A DNA stretch of 64,000 nt, taken from positions 1-64,000 of the forward strand of contig JAGQDJ010000178.1 of NCBI GenBank assembly GCA_022885665.1, read 5' to 3'. The translations under genes and the position numbers were made by a program. The first letter of the stretch is position 1, and every line of letters starts with the position of its first letter. The notes below the pieces were generated by a model. It ran no database searches. It was not told the origin of the DNA and saw only the letters and a list, made by a program, of their open reading frames with translations. Below, in pieces: positions 38,401 to 51,363 of the stretch. Source of the DNA: Triops longicaudatus. Lineage: Eukaryota; Arthropoda; Branchiopoda; Notostraca; Triopsidae.

Positions 38401-41400
38401 AAATCATGACTTAAAATTATGAATTATGATCTAAAAGCAAGAAAATTATTTTTCAGTTTTTAAAGATTTTTCTGCGAAGAAACGTGCGTATTTAGTGGAG
38501 CAATGGTAATTAATTTTCATTTTTAGGGACCTATTGGTGACGTTGGTGAGCCAGGCTTGAAAGGACCGCCTGGTGACGATTCCTTCAGTGGACCCAAAGG
38601 CGAGCCCGGCGACCCTGGTAATAAAAAAATGATAAATGAAGAAAGTAGAGTTTAAAAATGAAAGACACATGTTTTATTTTAAAGTACATTTTGAAACATT
38701 CAAACCGAGTGTAATATTAACTTGAATAGGTTACCCTGGCTTGCCTGGATTCAACGGATTCGATGGATCGCCTGGTTTGAAGGGAGAATGGGGTGAGCCT
38801 GGCTTGAACGTTAACGGACAGCCTGGTCGAAAGGGCGCAGTCGGTGAACCAGGACCTGCTGGTATCTCTGGAAGATACGGACCTCCAGTAATTTTTTTTC
38901 AATAAATATTTCCGCTATTTATTAATAGGAAAAGAGACCTCCAGCAACTTAGCTTTGTATTGTCGTAAGTAAAAAGTAAACGACAGAAGATATCTACAAG
39001 TATTTTCAAGACAAACAAAAGCATGTTTTTCTTATTTTATTTTTACACTTTTGTTCATTCAGGAAAAGTCATGGCTGGAAAATTGAGGCCAGAATTAGCT
39101 TTTCGTTGTAAAATATTTCATTTTTCTGTTAATTTTTTCACGGCGTAAAGAAGCGAACGAAAAATGTCGAAGAAAGAGGAAGAAATAGTTTTAAGCGCTG
39201 GCGTAAGCGGAATTGATCTGATGTACGCTTTGGAATTGCAGGGCGAACCGGGCATGATGGGACCGCCGGGTTACGACGGCCAACAAGGCGACTGTGGCGA
39301 ACCTGGTTTCGCGGGCTTCGCGGGACAGAACGGCTTCCCTGGGCCGAAAGGATTGCCCGGTCTGGCGGGCAAGAGCGGCTTACCTGGCCGTGCTGGACTC
39401 AGAGGAGACAGCGGAGATCCAGGAAGTCCTGGCCGACCTGGTAAGACTGCAGTTTTCTGCTGTTTCGGAGACTCGGAGCTTCACGATTCGTCGCCCTATT
39501 GGGTCGCGTACTCCATGTTACCTTTTCTGGCCGGGAACACGCTTTCCTAAACTGGTTGATTAATTTACGAATTTAAAGTTCTATTTCAGGAACCTTGGTT
39601 TCAAAAGACTGAATTTTTGATACTTTATTCCGCTTATTAAATTCTAGTTGATTTATGGAATTGGAATGGAAAAATATCCGTGAAATTCGGTAGTGAGCTT
39701 CTTTTTTGTTTAAAGCGTGAATTCATTCTCCTGTAATTGATCTTTGGTCTTTACAACTGTCTGCAACGAGTGAAACTCAGCTTACGATCTCGTTTATAAA
39801 TTTGCTGAATAGTTTGGTACACGTCAAGGACAAGACTGTGCTTAGTCTATTTTTAATTAATTTGTCTTCTTATTTATTATTATTTTATAGGATTGCCTGG
39901 TGACGTTTTCCCTGGACCGCCCGGTGACGACGGTAGGAAAGGACCTGTTGGTGACGCTGGTGAGCCTGGCTTGCCCGGTTTCAGCGCCATCGAAGGATTG
40001 CATGGTGATATCGGTGACCGTGGCCCGAATGGCCCTGCTGGCCCGAGAGGTTTAGAAGGAGATGAAGGCGCTTTTGGCCCTCCTGGCGAAAAAGTAACGC
40101 TTAACATTTTTCGTCTTTTTGTCCTTTTCAACGCTTTTACAGTTCTTATTGTCGTATGAACTAATGCTTCTAATTTCCAGTTTCGTTATTTTCCATTTAT
40201 CCGTTTATTCGTTGCTTTTTCGTGTTTGTGTCGCTAATTCACATGTTGTACTTCATCATTGGCTATTTTACGTCTGGTTCTGTTACGTGCTTATCTCACG
40301 CGAAGTGACGACGCAAGTTTCCGTATTGTCGTGATTTTTTGAACGTTTTTTTGTAGCTTACCGACGTTGGAAACGACAGCAAAATTTTACTTCAATTTTT
40401 ATTGTGTAAAAATATTTATTTTACTTTGCTGTTAAGAATTTAGTGATTGCTTTTTCAGTTGCTTTTTCAAAATATTTTGAAAGGGTCCCAGAGGAGAAGA
40501 CGGTCTTCCAGGATACGGTCCTCCAGGCAGACAAGGCCCGAAGGGTGTTTTTGGTGAGCCGGGACGAGCTGGTCCACCAGGTAATCCTTTTCCTTATCTT
40601 GTGTTTCTTTTCATCGCTTTGAAACAAAGAAACGGAAAACGCTTTAAAAAAGGATCGAACGAATGTTTGAATTACGGCTATGTGCAGGTCCACCTGGCAG
40701 GTTCGCGCAAAAGGGAGAGCCAGGAATGCCGGGCCAAATGGGCCCGCCTGGCATGCCAGGCAGGAACGGACACAAGGGCGCCCCGGGCGATTACGGCGTG
40801 GACGGACCAACGGGCGCAGCCGGACGACCTGGAATCTCTGTTAAGGGAATCAAGGGAGAGGCGGGCAATCCAGGTAAATTAGCCATTCTTTTGATCGTGG
40901 ATTTAGGAAATTTAGGGAGATTCAGGAAACTGTGACGTGGATAATGATTTTGGCCAATTTTGGCTTGGTTAGGCTTCCCGGGCTTCCAAGGTGCGGACGG
41001 AAGACCAGGACAGAAAGGCAGGCAGGGCTTTACCGGATTTCCTGGCAGTAAAGGCGAACCTGGTGACGTGGGAGAGCAAGGGTAAGTCTAAATTCGACTG
41101 TGAAGGAAAAAAATTGTAATTAACTGATTTAAATAGCCTCAAAGGTCCCGATGGATCAGCTGGCTTTAATGGCTTGCCTGGCTTGGTTGGACCCAAGGGC
41201 GAGAGGGGCGATAATGGAGTAGACGGTGTACCCGGTTTGAACGGCAAGAAGGGGGCGCAGGGTGACTTCGGCCTACCTGGCTTCCCCGGTTTGGACGGCT
41301 TCCCTGGGCCCAAGGTACTTACAAACTATTTAAGATATTTATTTTACCTTTTATTTCACTTTTTCTGAGCGACTTGGGTTTGCGAGATAGATTACATCGT

Positions 41401-43563
41401 TTATTTCTAACGTTATTGATGGCGTGTTTGTGAATTCAGGGCGCCGAGGGTGAAACTGGTTTACGGGGCGATTCTCCTGACAAGGGTGAAAGAGGCGATG
41501 AGGGTTATCCTGGCGCGCCGGGCTTAATGGGACCTACTGGAACTCCAGGATACAATGGGCGTAAAGGCGAGATCGGTAAGGAGTTGTCAGTTATTCCACA
41601 TCGATTTCGTCTCTTTCGAAGGTTTTGTAGTGAAGCTCTTGATTTAGTAGGGATTAATGCAGTTGTACGTTTAGAATTTGCGTCGTCATGATTCAACTTG
41701 ATCAAATGTATATTATGATTAAGTGCACACTTAATTTTCATAATGTCTTATTATTTGCTTTGGACTTGGATTGTTTATTAACGCCGTCATTTTGGTTTAC
41801 CGATTCTGTATTATTTTTTCAGATTATTAATTTTATTTACCCATCTTTTCAGGCGAAAGAGGAAGACCAGGCGCTCCTGGCATCGACGGCATTCTTGGAT
41901 GGAAAGGAATGCGGGGCAATCCAGGCTACCAAGGACCTCGAGGACCACCAGGTCCTCCCGGCCCTAGAGGTCTCCCGGGTGACGATGCGCCACCAGCGCC
42001 ACCGCCGCCCAACAAGGCTTTCTACTTCACGCGCCACTCGCAATCCACCTTCGTGCCGCAATGCCCGCAAGGCACTTCAGTGCTCTGGGACGGCTATTCC
42101 TTGCTCCATTTCATGGGCAACTCCAAGTCCCACTCGCAGGACCTCGGTAAGCCACGCCCTTTTATGACTTGTTTGAGAAATGCGGCTTTCCAAGTTTCTA
42201 TTGAATTGTATGGAATTGTATTTTATTACAAGTTGAAGTGAAATTAGAGTGTTTCTTCGACCGGTGATAATAATGGATGACGAGTGATGCAACCGCCAAC
42301 AGGCTTTTGCCTCTATCGATTTTAAAAGAAAAACTGAATGACAAAGATAGTACACTTTAGTGTGTTTTACTCAAATAAACTCAGTTGGTACTTCTATAGG
42401 GCAGTTCATTAGATTATTCGTATCATTGGTCGGAAAAATACGCTTGGTAATTAGCTGAAAATGTGCTTACGACGAATATAATGGAAGATGGAATAAAGAG
42501 GAATAAAATGTGTATTGTTGCGACCCAGGCACGCCCGGTAGTTGTTTGAGGAAGTTCAACACCATGCCCTTCCTGTTCTGCAACGTGAACGATCAGTGCA
42601 ATTACGCCAGTCGCAACGACTACAGTTACTGGCTCTCGACACCGGAGAACATGACCATGTCCATGGCGCCCATCGCCGGACCTCACCTTACCAGATACAT
42701 CTCCAGGTAGGAATATTTATTGTGTCTGTCTGGTGGTGAATCGTAATTCGGCACTTGTGGTCCGTTACAGGTGCTCCGTGTGCGAAACCTCAACGCACGT
42801 CATTGCGGTGCATTCGCAGTCCAACGAAATTCCAGTGTGTCCTTCCGGCTGGTACGAACTCTGGATCGGCTACAGTTTCTTGATGGTAAAACTTATCCGT
42901 TTTTAAAAGCATTAGCTTATTGCCTTTAAACAGGTTAATGTAGGTAAAGTAAATGACTTTTCCAAAGAATTTGCCAACGAGTAAAAATGGATAGTGTTTG
43001 TTGATATTTTTGTAACTTTTTGTTGATTGATGGACGGAGTTTTAATTGTTTGTATTCATTGTGTCCAGCACACTGATTCCGGCGCCGAAGGTGGCGGCCA
43101 ATCGTTAGTCTCGCCCGGCTCGTGTTTGGAAGATTTCCGGCCTGCGCCGTTCATCGAATGCCAGGGCCAAGGCCGCTGCAACTACTACCACACGGCCACC
43201 TCATACTGGCTGGCCACCATTAACGAAAACGAGCAGTTTAGCAAGCCCCGCCCCGAAACTTTGAAGGCGGGCAATTTGGAGAGCCGCATCAGCCGCTGTG
43301 CCGTTTGTCGGCGCAGCCGGGGCAACGAGCCCGTCTACACCACCACCACCACCACCAGGCGGCCGCCAACTACCCCTACCACCACTACCACCACCACCAC
43401 CAGGCGGCCGCCAACTACCCCTACCACCACCACCACCACCACGGATGACTATTACGTAGACCCGCCCCTTCCTACTGGGGAATTACCGGGGACCTTCCAA
43501 GAAGACACCTTCGACGATTATTACGAAGATCCCATAATTCCGAGCGGAAGCGGCCGGAAATGA
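29429..43563 (+). CDS. Collagen IV alpha chain with a C-terminal Thr-rich extension
   Basis: This is a basement-membrane network collagen. Thirty-three exons with consistent phases give about 1814 residues. Exon 1 (29429-29512) is a signal peptide (VASLCIGLFFTSSTDAA). Exon 2 (31334-31528) holds the Cys-rich 7S start (ACKGCVQSTRCECKAEKG). Then come Gly-X-Y exons from 31601 to about 42000, with interruptions, including a Cys-bearing one (GDDCGICPDG) near 34630. NC1 spans 41853-42146, 42529-42706, 42771-42885 and 43069-43563. It begins FYFTRHSQS and includes SCLRKFNTMPFLFCN, SRNDYSYWLSTPENMTMSM and GGGQSLVSPGSCLEDFR. The Met and Lys used for the sulfilimine bond are present (MSMAP, FSKP). NC1 ends SRISRCAVCRRSRG, where family members normally stop. 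A further stretch of about 70 residues follows: two RRPPTTP plus poly-Thr units and an acidic tail with two DDYY motifs. NC1 features are a mix of the alpha1 and alpha2 types. Confidence 0.95.
30779..31120. repeat. Dispersed repeat A, copy 2 (uninterrupted)
   Basis: It lies in intron 1 of the collagen gene. It matches both flanks of the solo LTR at 16350-16645 and has no LTR at the equivalent point (about 31005), so it shows the pre-insertion state. It starts near CGTTTCCACGGGTG and continues through GTGCAACTT and CTTAACGGTAT to GTTCAAAAG. No coding potential is seen, and its class is unknown. Confidence 0.6.
38276..38297. repeat. (ACA)n microsatellite in a collagen intron
   Basis: About seven AAC/ACA units lie in the intron between collagen exons ending at 38189 and starting at 38527. 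Confidence 0.85.
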
Positions 43564-44300
43564 GCTGGTGGTGACGTCGCTAAGAGACAAACGTGCAACG
43601 GTTTCGTTTTCGGGAAAACGAGATTTCTTTTCTAAAGGGTGCAACTTCCTACCAATCAATTCTTAAGGCTTTATACTGGTCAACGTGATGTTTTACGAGG
43701 TGCCTTTTTAGTCAAAAACACCAACGCTTTTTTTTTACTACAGAGTAGGGGTTATTGAAAGGGAAATCTATTGTTTTCATGTTCCTCAAGGTGATCTTTT
43801 TTTCGTCTTGAATTTTGTACTTTTCCGAAGCTGTAAAATCCCCGTTTAGAAGATGTTTTAAGGAAGCAAGACAAAGTGCCAATGGTTTGATCCCAGTGCC
43901 TTAAGTAGCTACGCTTTTAAAAGGAGAAGAAGGTTCTTTCCAAGTGGAATGGTTTTATTTTGTTGCAAAGTAAAGCTAATAACGCGTTAAAAGGAAATAG
44001 GCTAAAAGCTGATTTTTTTTTTTTTTACTATCAATGTGTTCATATCCGATCCACTGCCATGGAATAGTTCTACTTGAGATACATGCTAATGCCCCCTTGC
44101 GGGGTATGTCTCTAAAGCCAATACACATAATTTTCTGCTTGATTTTTTTATTTTTTTTTAAATATATTACTCTTTTTATTCGCTCAGAATAATTGCTTCA
44201 AGCTGTAAGTTACTTAGTAATGACAATGTTTAGATTGAAAGCATTTAAATCAGAAAATGTCGAAAGCATCAAGATCAGTTGCCTGCTTCCAAATCCGCAC
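43564..44300 (+). other. Collagen IV 3'UTR region
   Basis: No coding frame is seen between the collagen stop and the convergent gustatory receptor. The collagen 3'UTR must end here. AT-rich A/T runs occur near 44150-44170, but no single AATAAA stands out. Confidence 0.4.
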
Positions 44301-44329
44301 GCTGTTCGTAATCTTAGGCTTTTTTTGGG

Positions 44330-45659
44330 CTACAATTCCAGCAAGATGATCTCGTAAGTTATAATTACAGTGATCATCGATAGTAGGATATTAGGAGAAA
44401 TCGTAAACACTCGCAAAGGAGCCGGAGCCCAGTTTTGTCCGCGCACGTGGTGCAGAAATTCTCCAAAGTATCTTCTGTCTTCCTCCGTTAGATGGTTCCA
44501 GTGTTTTAGCAGAGCTTTGTTCCAATGATTTCGGCAATTTTCGAGTTGCGTGGGTAAGCTGCTGCACAAGTGAGTCATGGTTATCATTTTACCAATCGAA
44601 AGCAGCAAATTACATATAACTGTGAGCATTATGTATACATTGGTGAAGAAATTGTTGGTAGTTGAAGTTAACTTTAAATTTATCAGCAAGATGTAGCTAC
44701 ACGAGCAAATAGAGACAAAGTTGATGAAGTAGCTAACGAACAGAAAACAGCCAAAAAGTGATTGAGCTTTTTGGACAAGGTTATCCAATTCTTCAAAATT
44801 CCTCCACAGCTTATAGATGGCGTCTTTGTACGAGCATATTTCCGGGCTTGTTGGCGCACGACGCTGCTGATTCTTGTCGAAGTGATTACGCCCTGAGAGT
44901 ACGAAATTATTTATCAGCGTTTCAGAGTGGTTCTCAGAGAGTTTCTGTAGCAAGTTTAAGCCTTTTTCATCAGAAATGGCACGCAAATCAACAGAAAAGG
45001 ATGTTTGAAATTTTGAGGAGCAGCAAAGCCAGGTGATGGTACACGAACGATGACACGAGGTCTCCAAATGAAACTAGCAGCATCCCGTAGAAAGTAACTA
45101 TACCCTCCATGACTATATAAAACCAGTAGTATGGATTGTTGGAAAACAGGGTGGCTAGCATAAACGGAAAGCTGCTTATGTACAATTTGTGGGCGTACAC
45201 ATAAGCGGCAGTGTTAAGGAGACAGTGAAACATTGCCAAACCGCAAATTAGGACGTAATGCTTGGTCCGAATTTCTTTGTTGAAGCCTCGGGCGACCAAC
45301 GGCTCTTCTAGGTATCGCCATCTTGTGAGAAATTCAAACAGCGAACGGCGCTTCCAAGTGAAGAGAATTAGGGTTGTAAGGGCCACGGGGTGAATTAGGT
45401 GTTTCGTGACGGTCAAAATCACGTCTTGAATACTTTTACCGGCTTGGATTTTGTGAATTATGAAAAAAATGCCGATACAATACGCGATACACAGAAGTGA
45501 TCCTACAAGGAAGATCATAGTATAACGCAGATAACGGCGACTCCGGTCGGGTTCTAAGGTAACTACACCCCCTGTCGCTGAAATAAGGAAAGAAATAGGG
45601 AAGAGGTGCTTCTTCAGTAGAATAGTGTACGTTTTATCAGACATTGCTGCACAATGCAC
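44330..45659 (-). pseudogene. Gustatory receptor-like gene 1 with one frame break
   Basis: This belongs to the insect-type gustatory receptor (7-transmembrane) family. The N-terminal frame (45659-44988) holds several hydrophobic segments. It ends after VYHHLALLLLK, where the frame should continue FQTSFSVDLRAIS in the neighbouring frame (to 44330). A one-base change in the run AAAATTT at about 45008-45014 would rejoin them. Downstream it matches the intact paralogue at 52057-53412: QSLFGCFLFVSYFINFVSIC against QSLFGTILFVSYFTSFLVIC, and a final ITYEIILLEL against TTYVIVLMQTQ. I see no introns. It is either a pseudogene with a single frameshift or a homopolymer error in an intact gene of about 440 residues. 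Met at 45644 is an alternative start. Confidence 0.75.
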
Positions 45660-46158
45660 GAGAGATACGTCTTAGCTGAGATCTGTATGACGACTGAATG
45701 AACTTTCTCTCTATGTGTGTGTAAAGCTGTTGTTGAATTCTATGGTGATTATGTGAATACAAAGGCATAACACTTTATTAAAGATTCTTGTGCTACTCGT
45801 TAACTACGAATATCGAACGCGTCATAATGGAGCCAAACAAGAGGAGATGTTATCTTTCTTGATGGACTCGTTGTTTAATAATTCGACGAATACTGATTCA
45901 CTTTTTGATAAAGCAGCTAAAGCAAGAATTAAATATACTGAAAGCTTGTAATGCCATCAGTAGGGCTTTGAGGTCCCCAGCTCAGGTGCAAGGTCCCCTA
46001 AATCGGAAGGTGACGTGCGACACCGAAACAAAGAAGTTCGAAGAAGTTTATTTAAGTTTCGCACATAGTAAGAATACACAGATACGTTATGAAACAGACA
46101 AACACAGAAAAACATACGCAAATATTGTTATACACAGAGAACGAATAAGATAAGTCTT

Positions 46159-47697
46159 TTAGGAGGAATCTTGCAGTTCCGGGTATTGATCGAACACCAT
46201 AACCTGAAAGCAGAGAAGAAAACATTTCTCAACACAGTAAAGCCAGGTTTACAAGGAGGTCTTCAGTTATGAGCTGAGTGGCTCCGATTCTTACTTTATC
46301 TTTAATTTGCTGGACTTTATGCAAAGCGACGGTTAAGAGAACAAGGACATCGTTAAGCCAGGTCACGTGGGCTTCGCACTGCAAGGTGTCGAACTTGACT
46401 GCGGCGCCTGCTTGCGTCAGATGGTACACAGCGAAGACTAATTTCGGTCCTTGCAGGTAAAAACTCACGGCTACGTCGCCCGGCAAGGCTGGCGCAAGCG
46501 ATCGCTAAAGCATTTCGAGGATTAGCTTCGTTTGAATTCAAGAAATTTGAATCTAAGTACTAATACAAGTTTGATTTGTTAAGGACGATTGGCGTCAATA
46601 TATATGTTTAAAAGTTTCAAAACAAAAATAAAGAAAGAACGTCAGTTAGCATATTTTCGAAATTTAACGCTGGTTCTCACTAGCAGAGACAAAGATAACA
46701 TCAGGACTAAAGAAAATCCTTCTGACCATGTTCTTGCTATTCATTAGCTCGTCGATGGTTCGTTTCTTGGGCACCAGCAAATGGCCCCGGGCTTTGACCA
46801 AAGTATTCCATAAATAGTCCATCAAACTCACGACTTCTTCAACGGAATGGAAAGGACGGTTTTGCTTGTACGGATTCTGCTGCAAGGAAGTGACGCAAAG
46901 CTGGAGTTGGTGGCAAGAATCCTGGATTTGTTGCAGCTTCCAAGGTTGGTCGCCTGATACGCTCGTGTGGTAGACGACGTTAGGATGTTTGTGTAACTTC
47001 AAGGTTAAATCCTGTCCAAAAAATAAATAAATAATTAAAAACAATAAGTAAGAAAAATAAAATAAGAAAACTGATTAAAAAGACAAACAGAGAAGAATCA
47101 AATAAAAGTAAATGCTGACTGCGTTGGTAATACTGTCTCCAGTGATGGTAAGTACGCATTTAAGTTGGTCTTGGGCCGTTTGGGCAGCTGTGGCCATGAC
47201 ATATTTTTCTTGCCGAGGTTGCTCGTCTACGTAACCCAAAGGAAGTGGAAATCTTCGACCAGCAGCCTAAGTAAAGACGTGACAAATTATAAACCAAGTA
47301 TCGGGGAATTTGGACAGTGAGTAACAATAATGTTTTCATAGAATTTATTAGTTATTTTTATATAATTACTTTTTTACCTCAATGATTTGCTCCAGCTGCT
47401 CCAAAACTTTGTGGACTTCGCTGCTCAGAAGCCAATTGAATTCTTTTCTCTGTGAAAGATAAAAAGGTTCATTACAATATTTTTTCCATGTCAGGCTTTT
47501 GACAGCTTAAGACGACTTTTCGAGCTACTTTACATTTGCTAGCTATCTATATACTTTTTGATATCACAGAGAATGCTTCTTCTGTTCAACGGACCCAAAG
47601 TGTGGTAGTTTAGTAAGATTTTTGTTAACTAAAATTTTTTAAAAATAAAACTCACAAGGTTCTCGACTTCTTTGGCGCTTTCGCTGTCCAAATCCAT
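46159..47697 (-). CDS. rogdi: Rogdi homologue (leucine zipper protein)
   Basis: Six exons give 266 residues: 47697-47656, 47449-47378, 47266-47120, 47011-46727, 46504-46295 and 46203-46159. Key matches to animal Rogdi are FNWLLSSEVHKVLEQLEQII, RRFPLPLGYVDEQPRQEKYV, LTITGDSITNADLTLKLHK, QPWKLQQIQDSCHQ, LAPALPGDVAVSFYL, VTWLNDVLVLLTVALHKVQQIKDK. Human ROGDI is 287 aa. Rogdi is linked to V-ATPase assembly (RAVE/Rabconnectin complex), and its loss causes Kohlschuetter-Toenz syndrome in people. Two donors have the weaker form GTCAG(C/A). The exon-4 end is the least certain boundary. The short last exon (VMVFDQYPELQDSS) differs from the vertebrate C-terminus. Confidence 0.88.
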
Positions 47698-48014
47698 AGT
47701 AGAGGCTTTGTTTAAGGGAATAATACTGCTTTTAAAGTACACGAGTAAATGTAGAGCGTTGTTTCGTGCTTATAGTTAACTTCGGAATTTGTTTAGGTTT
47801 TTTATTGATCTTGACCAGCAGTTTGTTTATATTTGCAGCGAGTAAACAAATAACATTGTAATATTTGCTTAGCACCCCAATAGATGGCAGAAGAGAGCAC
47901 CGTTTTAGCTAATGGTTCGCGGTTCGCGTTCCTTACACGCAATCGCAAAACAAAATACAAGCAGTCACACAAACTACAAAACAAATCATTCATGCTGATG
48001 TACATAAAATAAAA
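47698..48014. promoter_or_regulatory. Shared upstream region of Rogdi (-) and ALG9 (+)
   Basis: The start codons of two divergent housekeeping-type genes are 317 bases apart. The spacer contains a CTCF-like motif (CCAATAGATGGCAG at 47877-47891). A bidirectional promoter is inferred from geometry only. Confidence 0.4.
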
Positions 48015-51000
48015 ATGGCTAGAAAAGAACGGCAGAACCGCAAGTAAATTTTAAAAAACTTTCTTTGGTCTCGCTTCATAAATTTGAAATAGGAATACTG
48101 GAGGGCAACAACCCGAACTCGCCAACCAAATTCTTGCGCCTGAAAATCTTAAAACAGACGAAATCACTGATTCTTGGTGTCCTTCAACTTACACTGCCTT
48201 CAAGGCCTTTGCTTCTGCTCGTCTTTGTGCCGCTGTTTGGTCCAATATCTCCGACTGCGATGAAACCTACAATTATTGGGAGCCGGTAACGGAATATTTC
48301 CCCTTTTTCTTATACTCGTGTAATTTTTTCTTCATAAATTTAAGTTTTTCGTTATTAAACTTCTTTTTTTTATCATTCCTTTTTTTATTTGGCCGTGATA
48401 ACTAGCGTCTTACGCCTATTGCTGGAACACCGGTTAATCAGAAATAATTTTGCTTTACTAGATTAGTGTTTTCATCTGAAAAGTAATGCTTTTTCATCGT
48501 GTCCAACAAGTGATTCATTCATCTTATATTTTGTAATATGTATTTTATTTTATTGAATATCCACTGGATGCATTTTGGCTGATTTTTTATAATTTTATAT
48601 TTTATTTTTTCCCCCTTTCTTTGTTTTCCAGGTCCATTATTTGTTGTATGGAAAAGGTTTCCAAACATGGGAGTACGCGCCACAATACGCGTTACGCTCG
48701 TATGCGTACCTACTACTTCACACTCTTCCGGCGTGGGTCTACGGTCTGATTCAGAGCAATCGCATTCTAGTCTTCTACTTTATTCGTTGCCTCCTGGCTT
48801 TAACGTGTGCTCTGTGTGAAGCATACTTTTACCGGTGATTTTCTAAATTTATTTTCCTTTTTTTAATTTCTATTATTTTTACTTCTATTTTAAAAAATCC
48901 ACTATTTTTACAGTTTCTATTTTTTTAATAAATCTCTGTATTTAAAGCGTTCCGCGTTACTTATAATGTTAAATTGATTTAGAGGCGTCTGCAAACAATT
49001 TGGCGCGCACGTAGCTCGCCTGTGGTTAACATTCCAATTGTTTGCGGCCGGTACTTTCTTAGCATCGGCTGCGTTCTTGCCGTCTTCGTTTTCGATGTAA
49101 CATTCAAATAGGCACTTAATTAAGTTTAAATTAAAAAACTTAAAATAAAACACAGATTGTTGCAGGTACATGTGCTTATTGGCCATGGGGGCGTGGTTTA
49201 CCCAGGAGTCGCGCCTGGCCATTTTCGTCACTGCTTTGTCGACATTCCTCAGCTGGCCTTTTGCGGGCTTGCTAGGGTAAGAAACTGTTGTTTCCTCGGA
49301 AAAAACTATTGACAAAGGAACGTATTCAAACTATTTAAAAAGACTCTTATAAGAGATTTATAACTATAAAAGTACTATTTATAAAAAGTATATAATTTTT
49401 GTGTTCATTACGTATTGAAGTGATGGATACTTGTCGCTTCTTCGTTTTTAAAGAATTTTGTAATTTAGATTCCGCAAACTCAAACTAGCTTACACAGCGT
49501 AAACTAAACTAATACTAAAACAGGGTGCCGATCGCATTGGACCTCTTATTGCGCCGTCGACGATGGAAAACTTTCTTTATATGGTCGGCAATTTCGGCCC
49601 TAACGATTTTGGTAAGCTTCTAACCTAAACGAGAGCATTCCACGGGTTTCTTCTTGATAATAACAATTCTTCTTTCGATATACGAAATGCAGGTACCGAT
49701 GATAACCATTGATTCACATTACTACGGTCGTTGGGTGCTCGCGCCTCTGCAGATCGTGCTTTATAACGTATTTTCCAATCACGGCCCGGATTTGTATGGC
49801 ACGGAACCGTGGACGTTCTATTTCTTGAACGGATTTCTCAATTTTAACCTCGTTTTCGTGCTGGCATTAGCAGCCCTGCCTCTAACGGTGAAAAAATATA
49901 TAAATTCTCGAACTGTGAAAACATAAACAGATAAAATTTAATATTTTTTCGTATTTTATTATTTTTTATGTACATGTTTTTCAGATATTAAGTCGTTTAT
50001 GGTCCAAGCGTTGCACAACCGTTTCTATCCCGAAGTGGTTAACGCTACTGCCGTTAGGACTCTGGATAGCCGTCTTTTTCACGCAGCCTCATAAGGTAAT
50101 GAATACAAGTTGGTACAATTTTCAAAACACTTCTTTACTTACATTTGTTTTTGTAAGCTTAAGTTGATGTAGATTTGTGTCAATAATGGCTTCTTTCAAA
50201 CTTCTGCCACGGATCAGGAAGAGCGTTTCTTATTCCCCGCCTACCCGCTGTTTGGCCTCGCAGCTGCAGTCAGCGTCGATGACATTCAGGAACTTTGGGT
50301 GCGAGTTTCGAAACTGGTTTGTCATCGGACTACAAAGGCCAAAGGATTCTCGAGCAGCTGGATTGCTGTGCTTATCATCTTCGTGTCGTCGTTACTTTCT
50401 CTGTCGCGAATTTTCGCCCAGTACAGAGGTGTGGACGTTTTTCCTTACTGTGTTTTCTTTGATTTTTTCCCAGCAAAATTAAAGTATCCACATTATTTTT
50501 CGGTTTCGTGTTAGTTTATATTATTTATATTACTCGTTTTCAACTTTTTATTACTTTCTCAGGGTTCCATGCTCCAGTCGATGTCTTCATGGAAATCAAT
50601 CGACTTTCGGTGGAAGATCCGCGCTTCCAGAACCAAGCGTTAAATGTCTGCGTAGGCAAAGAGTGGTATCGGTTTCCTTCCAGCTTTTTCCTTCCTGACA
50701 AGTAAAACATACTTTTATTCTGGTAATTTTGAGGTTGTGTTAAGAAATTTTAAATATGCCTGTTCGTAGGTGGAATTTGCTGTTTTTGGAGTCGGAATTT
50801 CGAGGCCAGTTGCCCAAGCCTTTCGCGCCTCTGCCGAACGGAACCTGGATGATTCCTTCAGAAATGAATGATCTCAATCTTGAAGAGCCGTCGCGCTACG
50901 TAGGTTCACTCGAAATTAAAATTTTCTGGAAAAACGATAACTATCGGCGCTTTTTTTGCTGTATTGGCATTTAGGCTGCCGTGGAGGATTGCCATTTTAT

Positions 51001-51363
51001 AGTAGATTTGGAAACCGACCAAGCAACTGAGCGAGAACCGCGGTATAGTTCACTGAAGGCGTGGCAAGTGGTCTATTCGGTAGATTTTCTATCGACTTTG
51101 AGGTAAAAAAAAAAAATGGGGTGATTTTGAAAAATGGATTTGAAAAATGAAAGACTCGGCAGTTCACTAAAAGGCAGAATGCGTAAAACGAGATTCAAGT
51201 TTTGTTGTTTGTCTGTTACAGGTCCCATCGTTTTCTGCGAGCTTTCTACGTGCCGGGTTTGACGGAGTACTATTGCCACTATACTCCGTACCAGTTGCTG
51301 TTCAACACGAGTAGTCTAAAAGCCCTGAAGAAGAATTCTCCTAAAGCGAAGAAACGGCACTGA
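48015..51363 (+). CDS. ALG9: Alpha-1,2-mannosyltransferase ALG9
   Basis: This ER membrane enzyme adds the seventh and ninth mannoses (alpha-1,2) to the dolichol-linked N-glycan precursor, using dolichol-P-mannose. Thirteen exons give 597 residues (human 611): 48015-48043, 48093-48285, 48632-48834, 48983-49096, 49166-49276, 49524-49611, 49693-49887, 49985-50095, 50218-50428, 50563-50701, 50770-50899, 50975-51102 and 51222-51363. All phases agree. Family motifs include SDCDETYNYWEP (lumenal loop with the catalytic Asp-Glu), GFQTWEYAPQYALRSYAYLL, IDSHYYGRWVLAPLQIVLYN, HGPDLYGTEPWTFYFLNG, CVGKEWYRFPSSFFLPDK, SEFRGQLPKPFA and MNDLNLEEPSRY. Several hydrophobic helices lie between these. It is divergent to Rogdi, about 320 bases apart start to start, so the two may share a promoter region. 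Confidence 0.95.
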
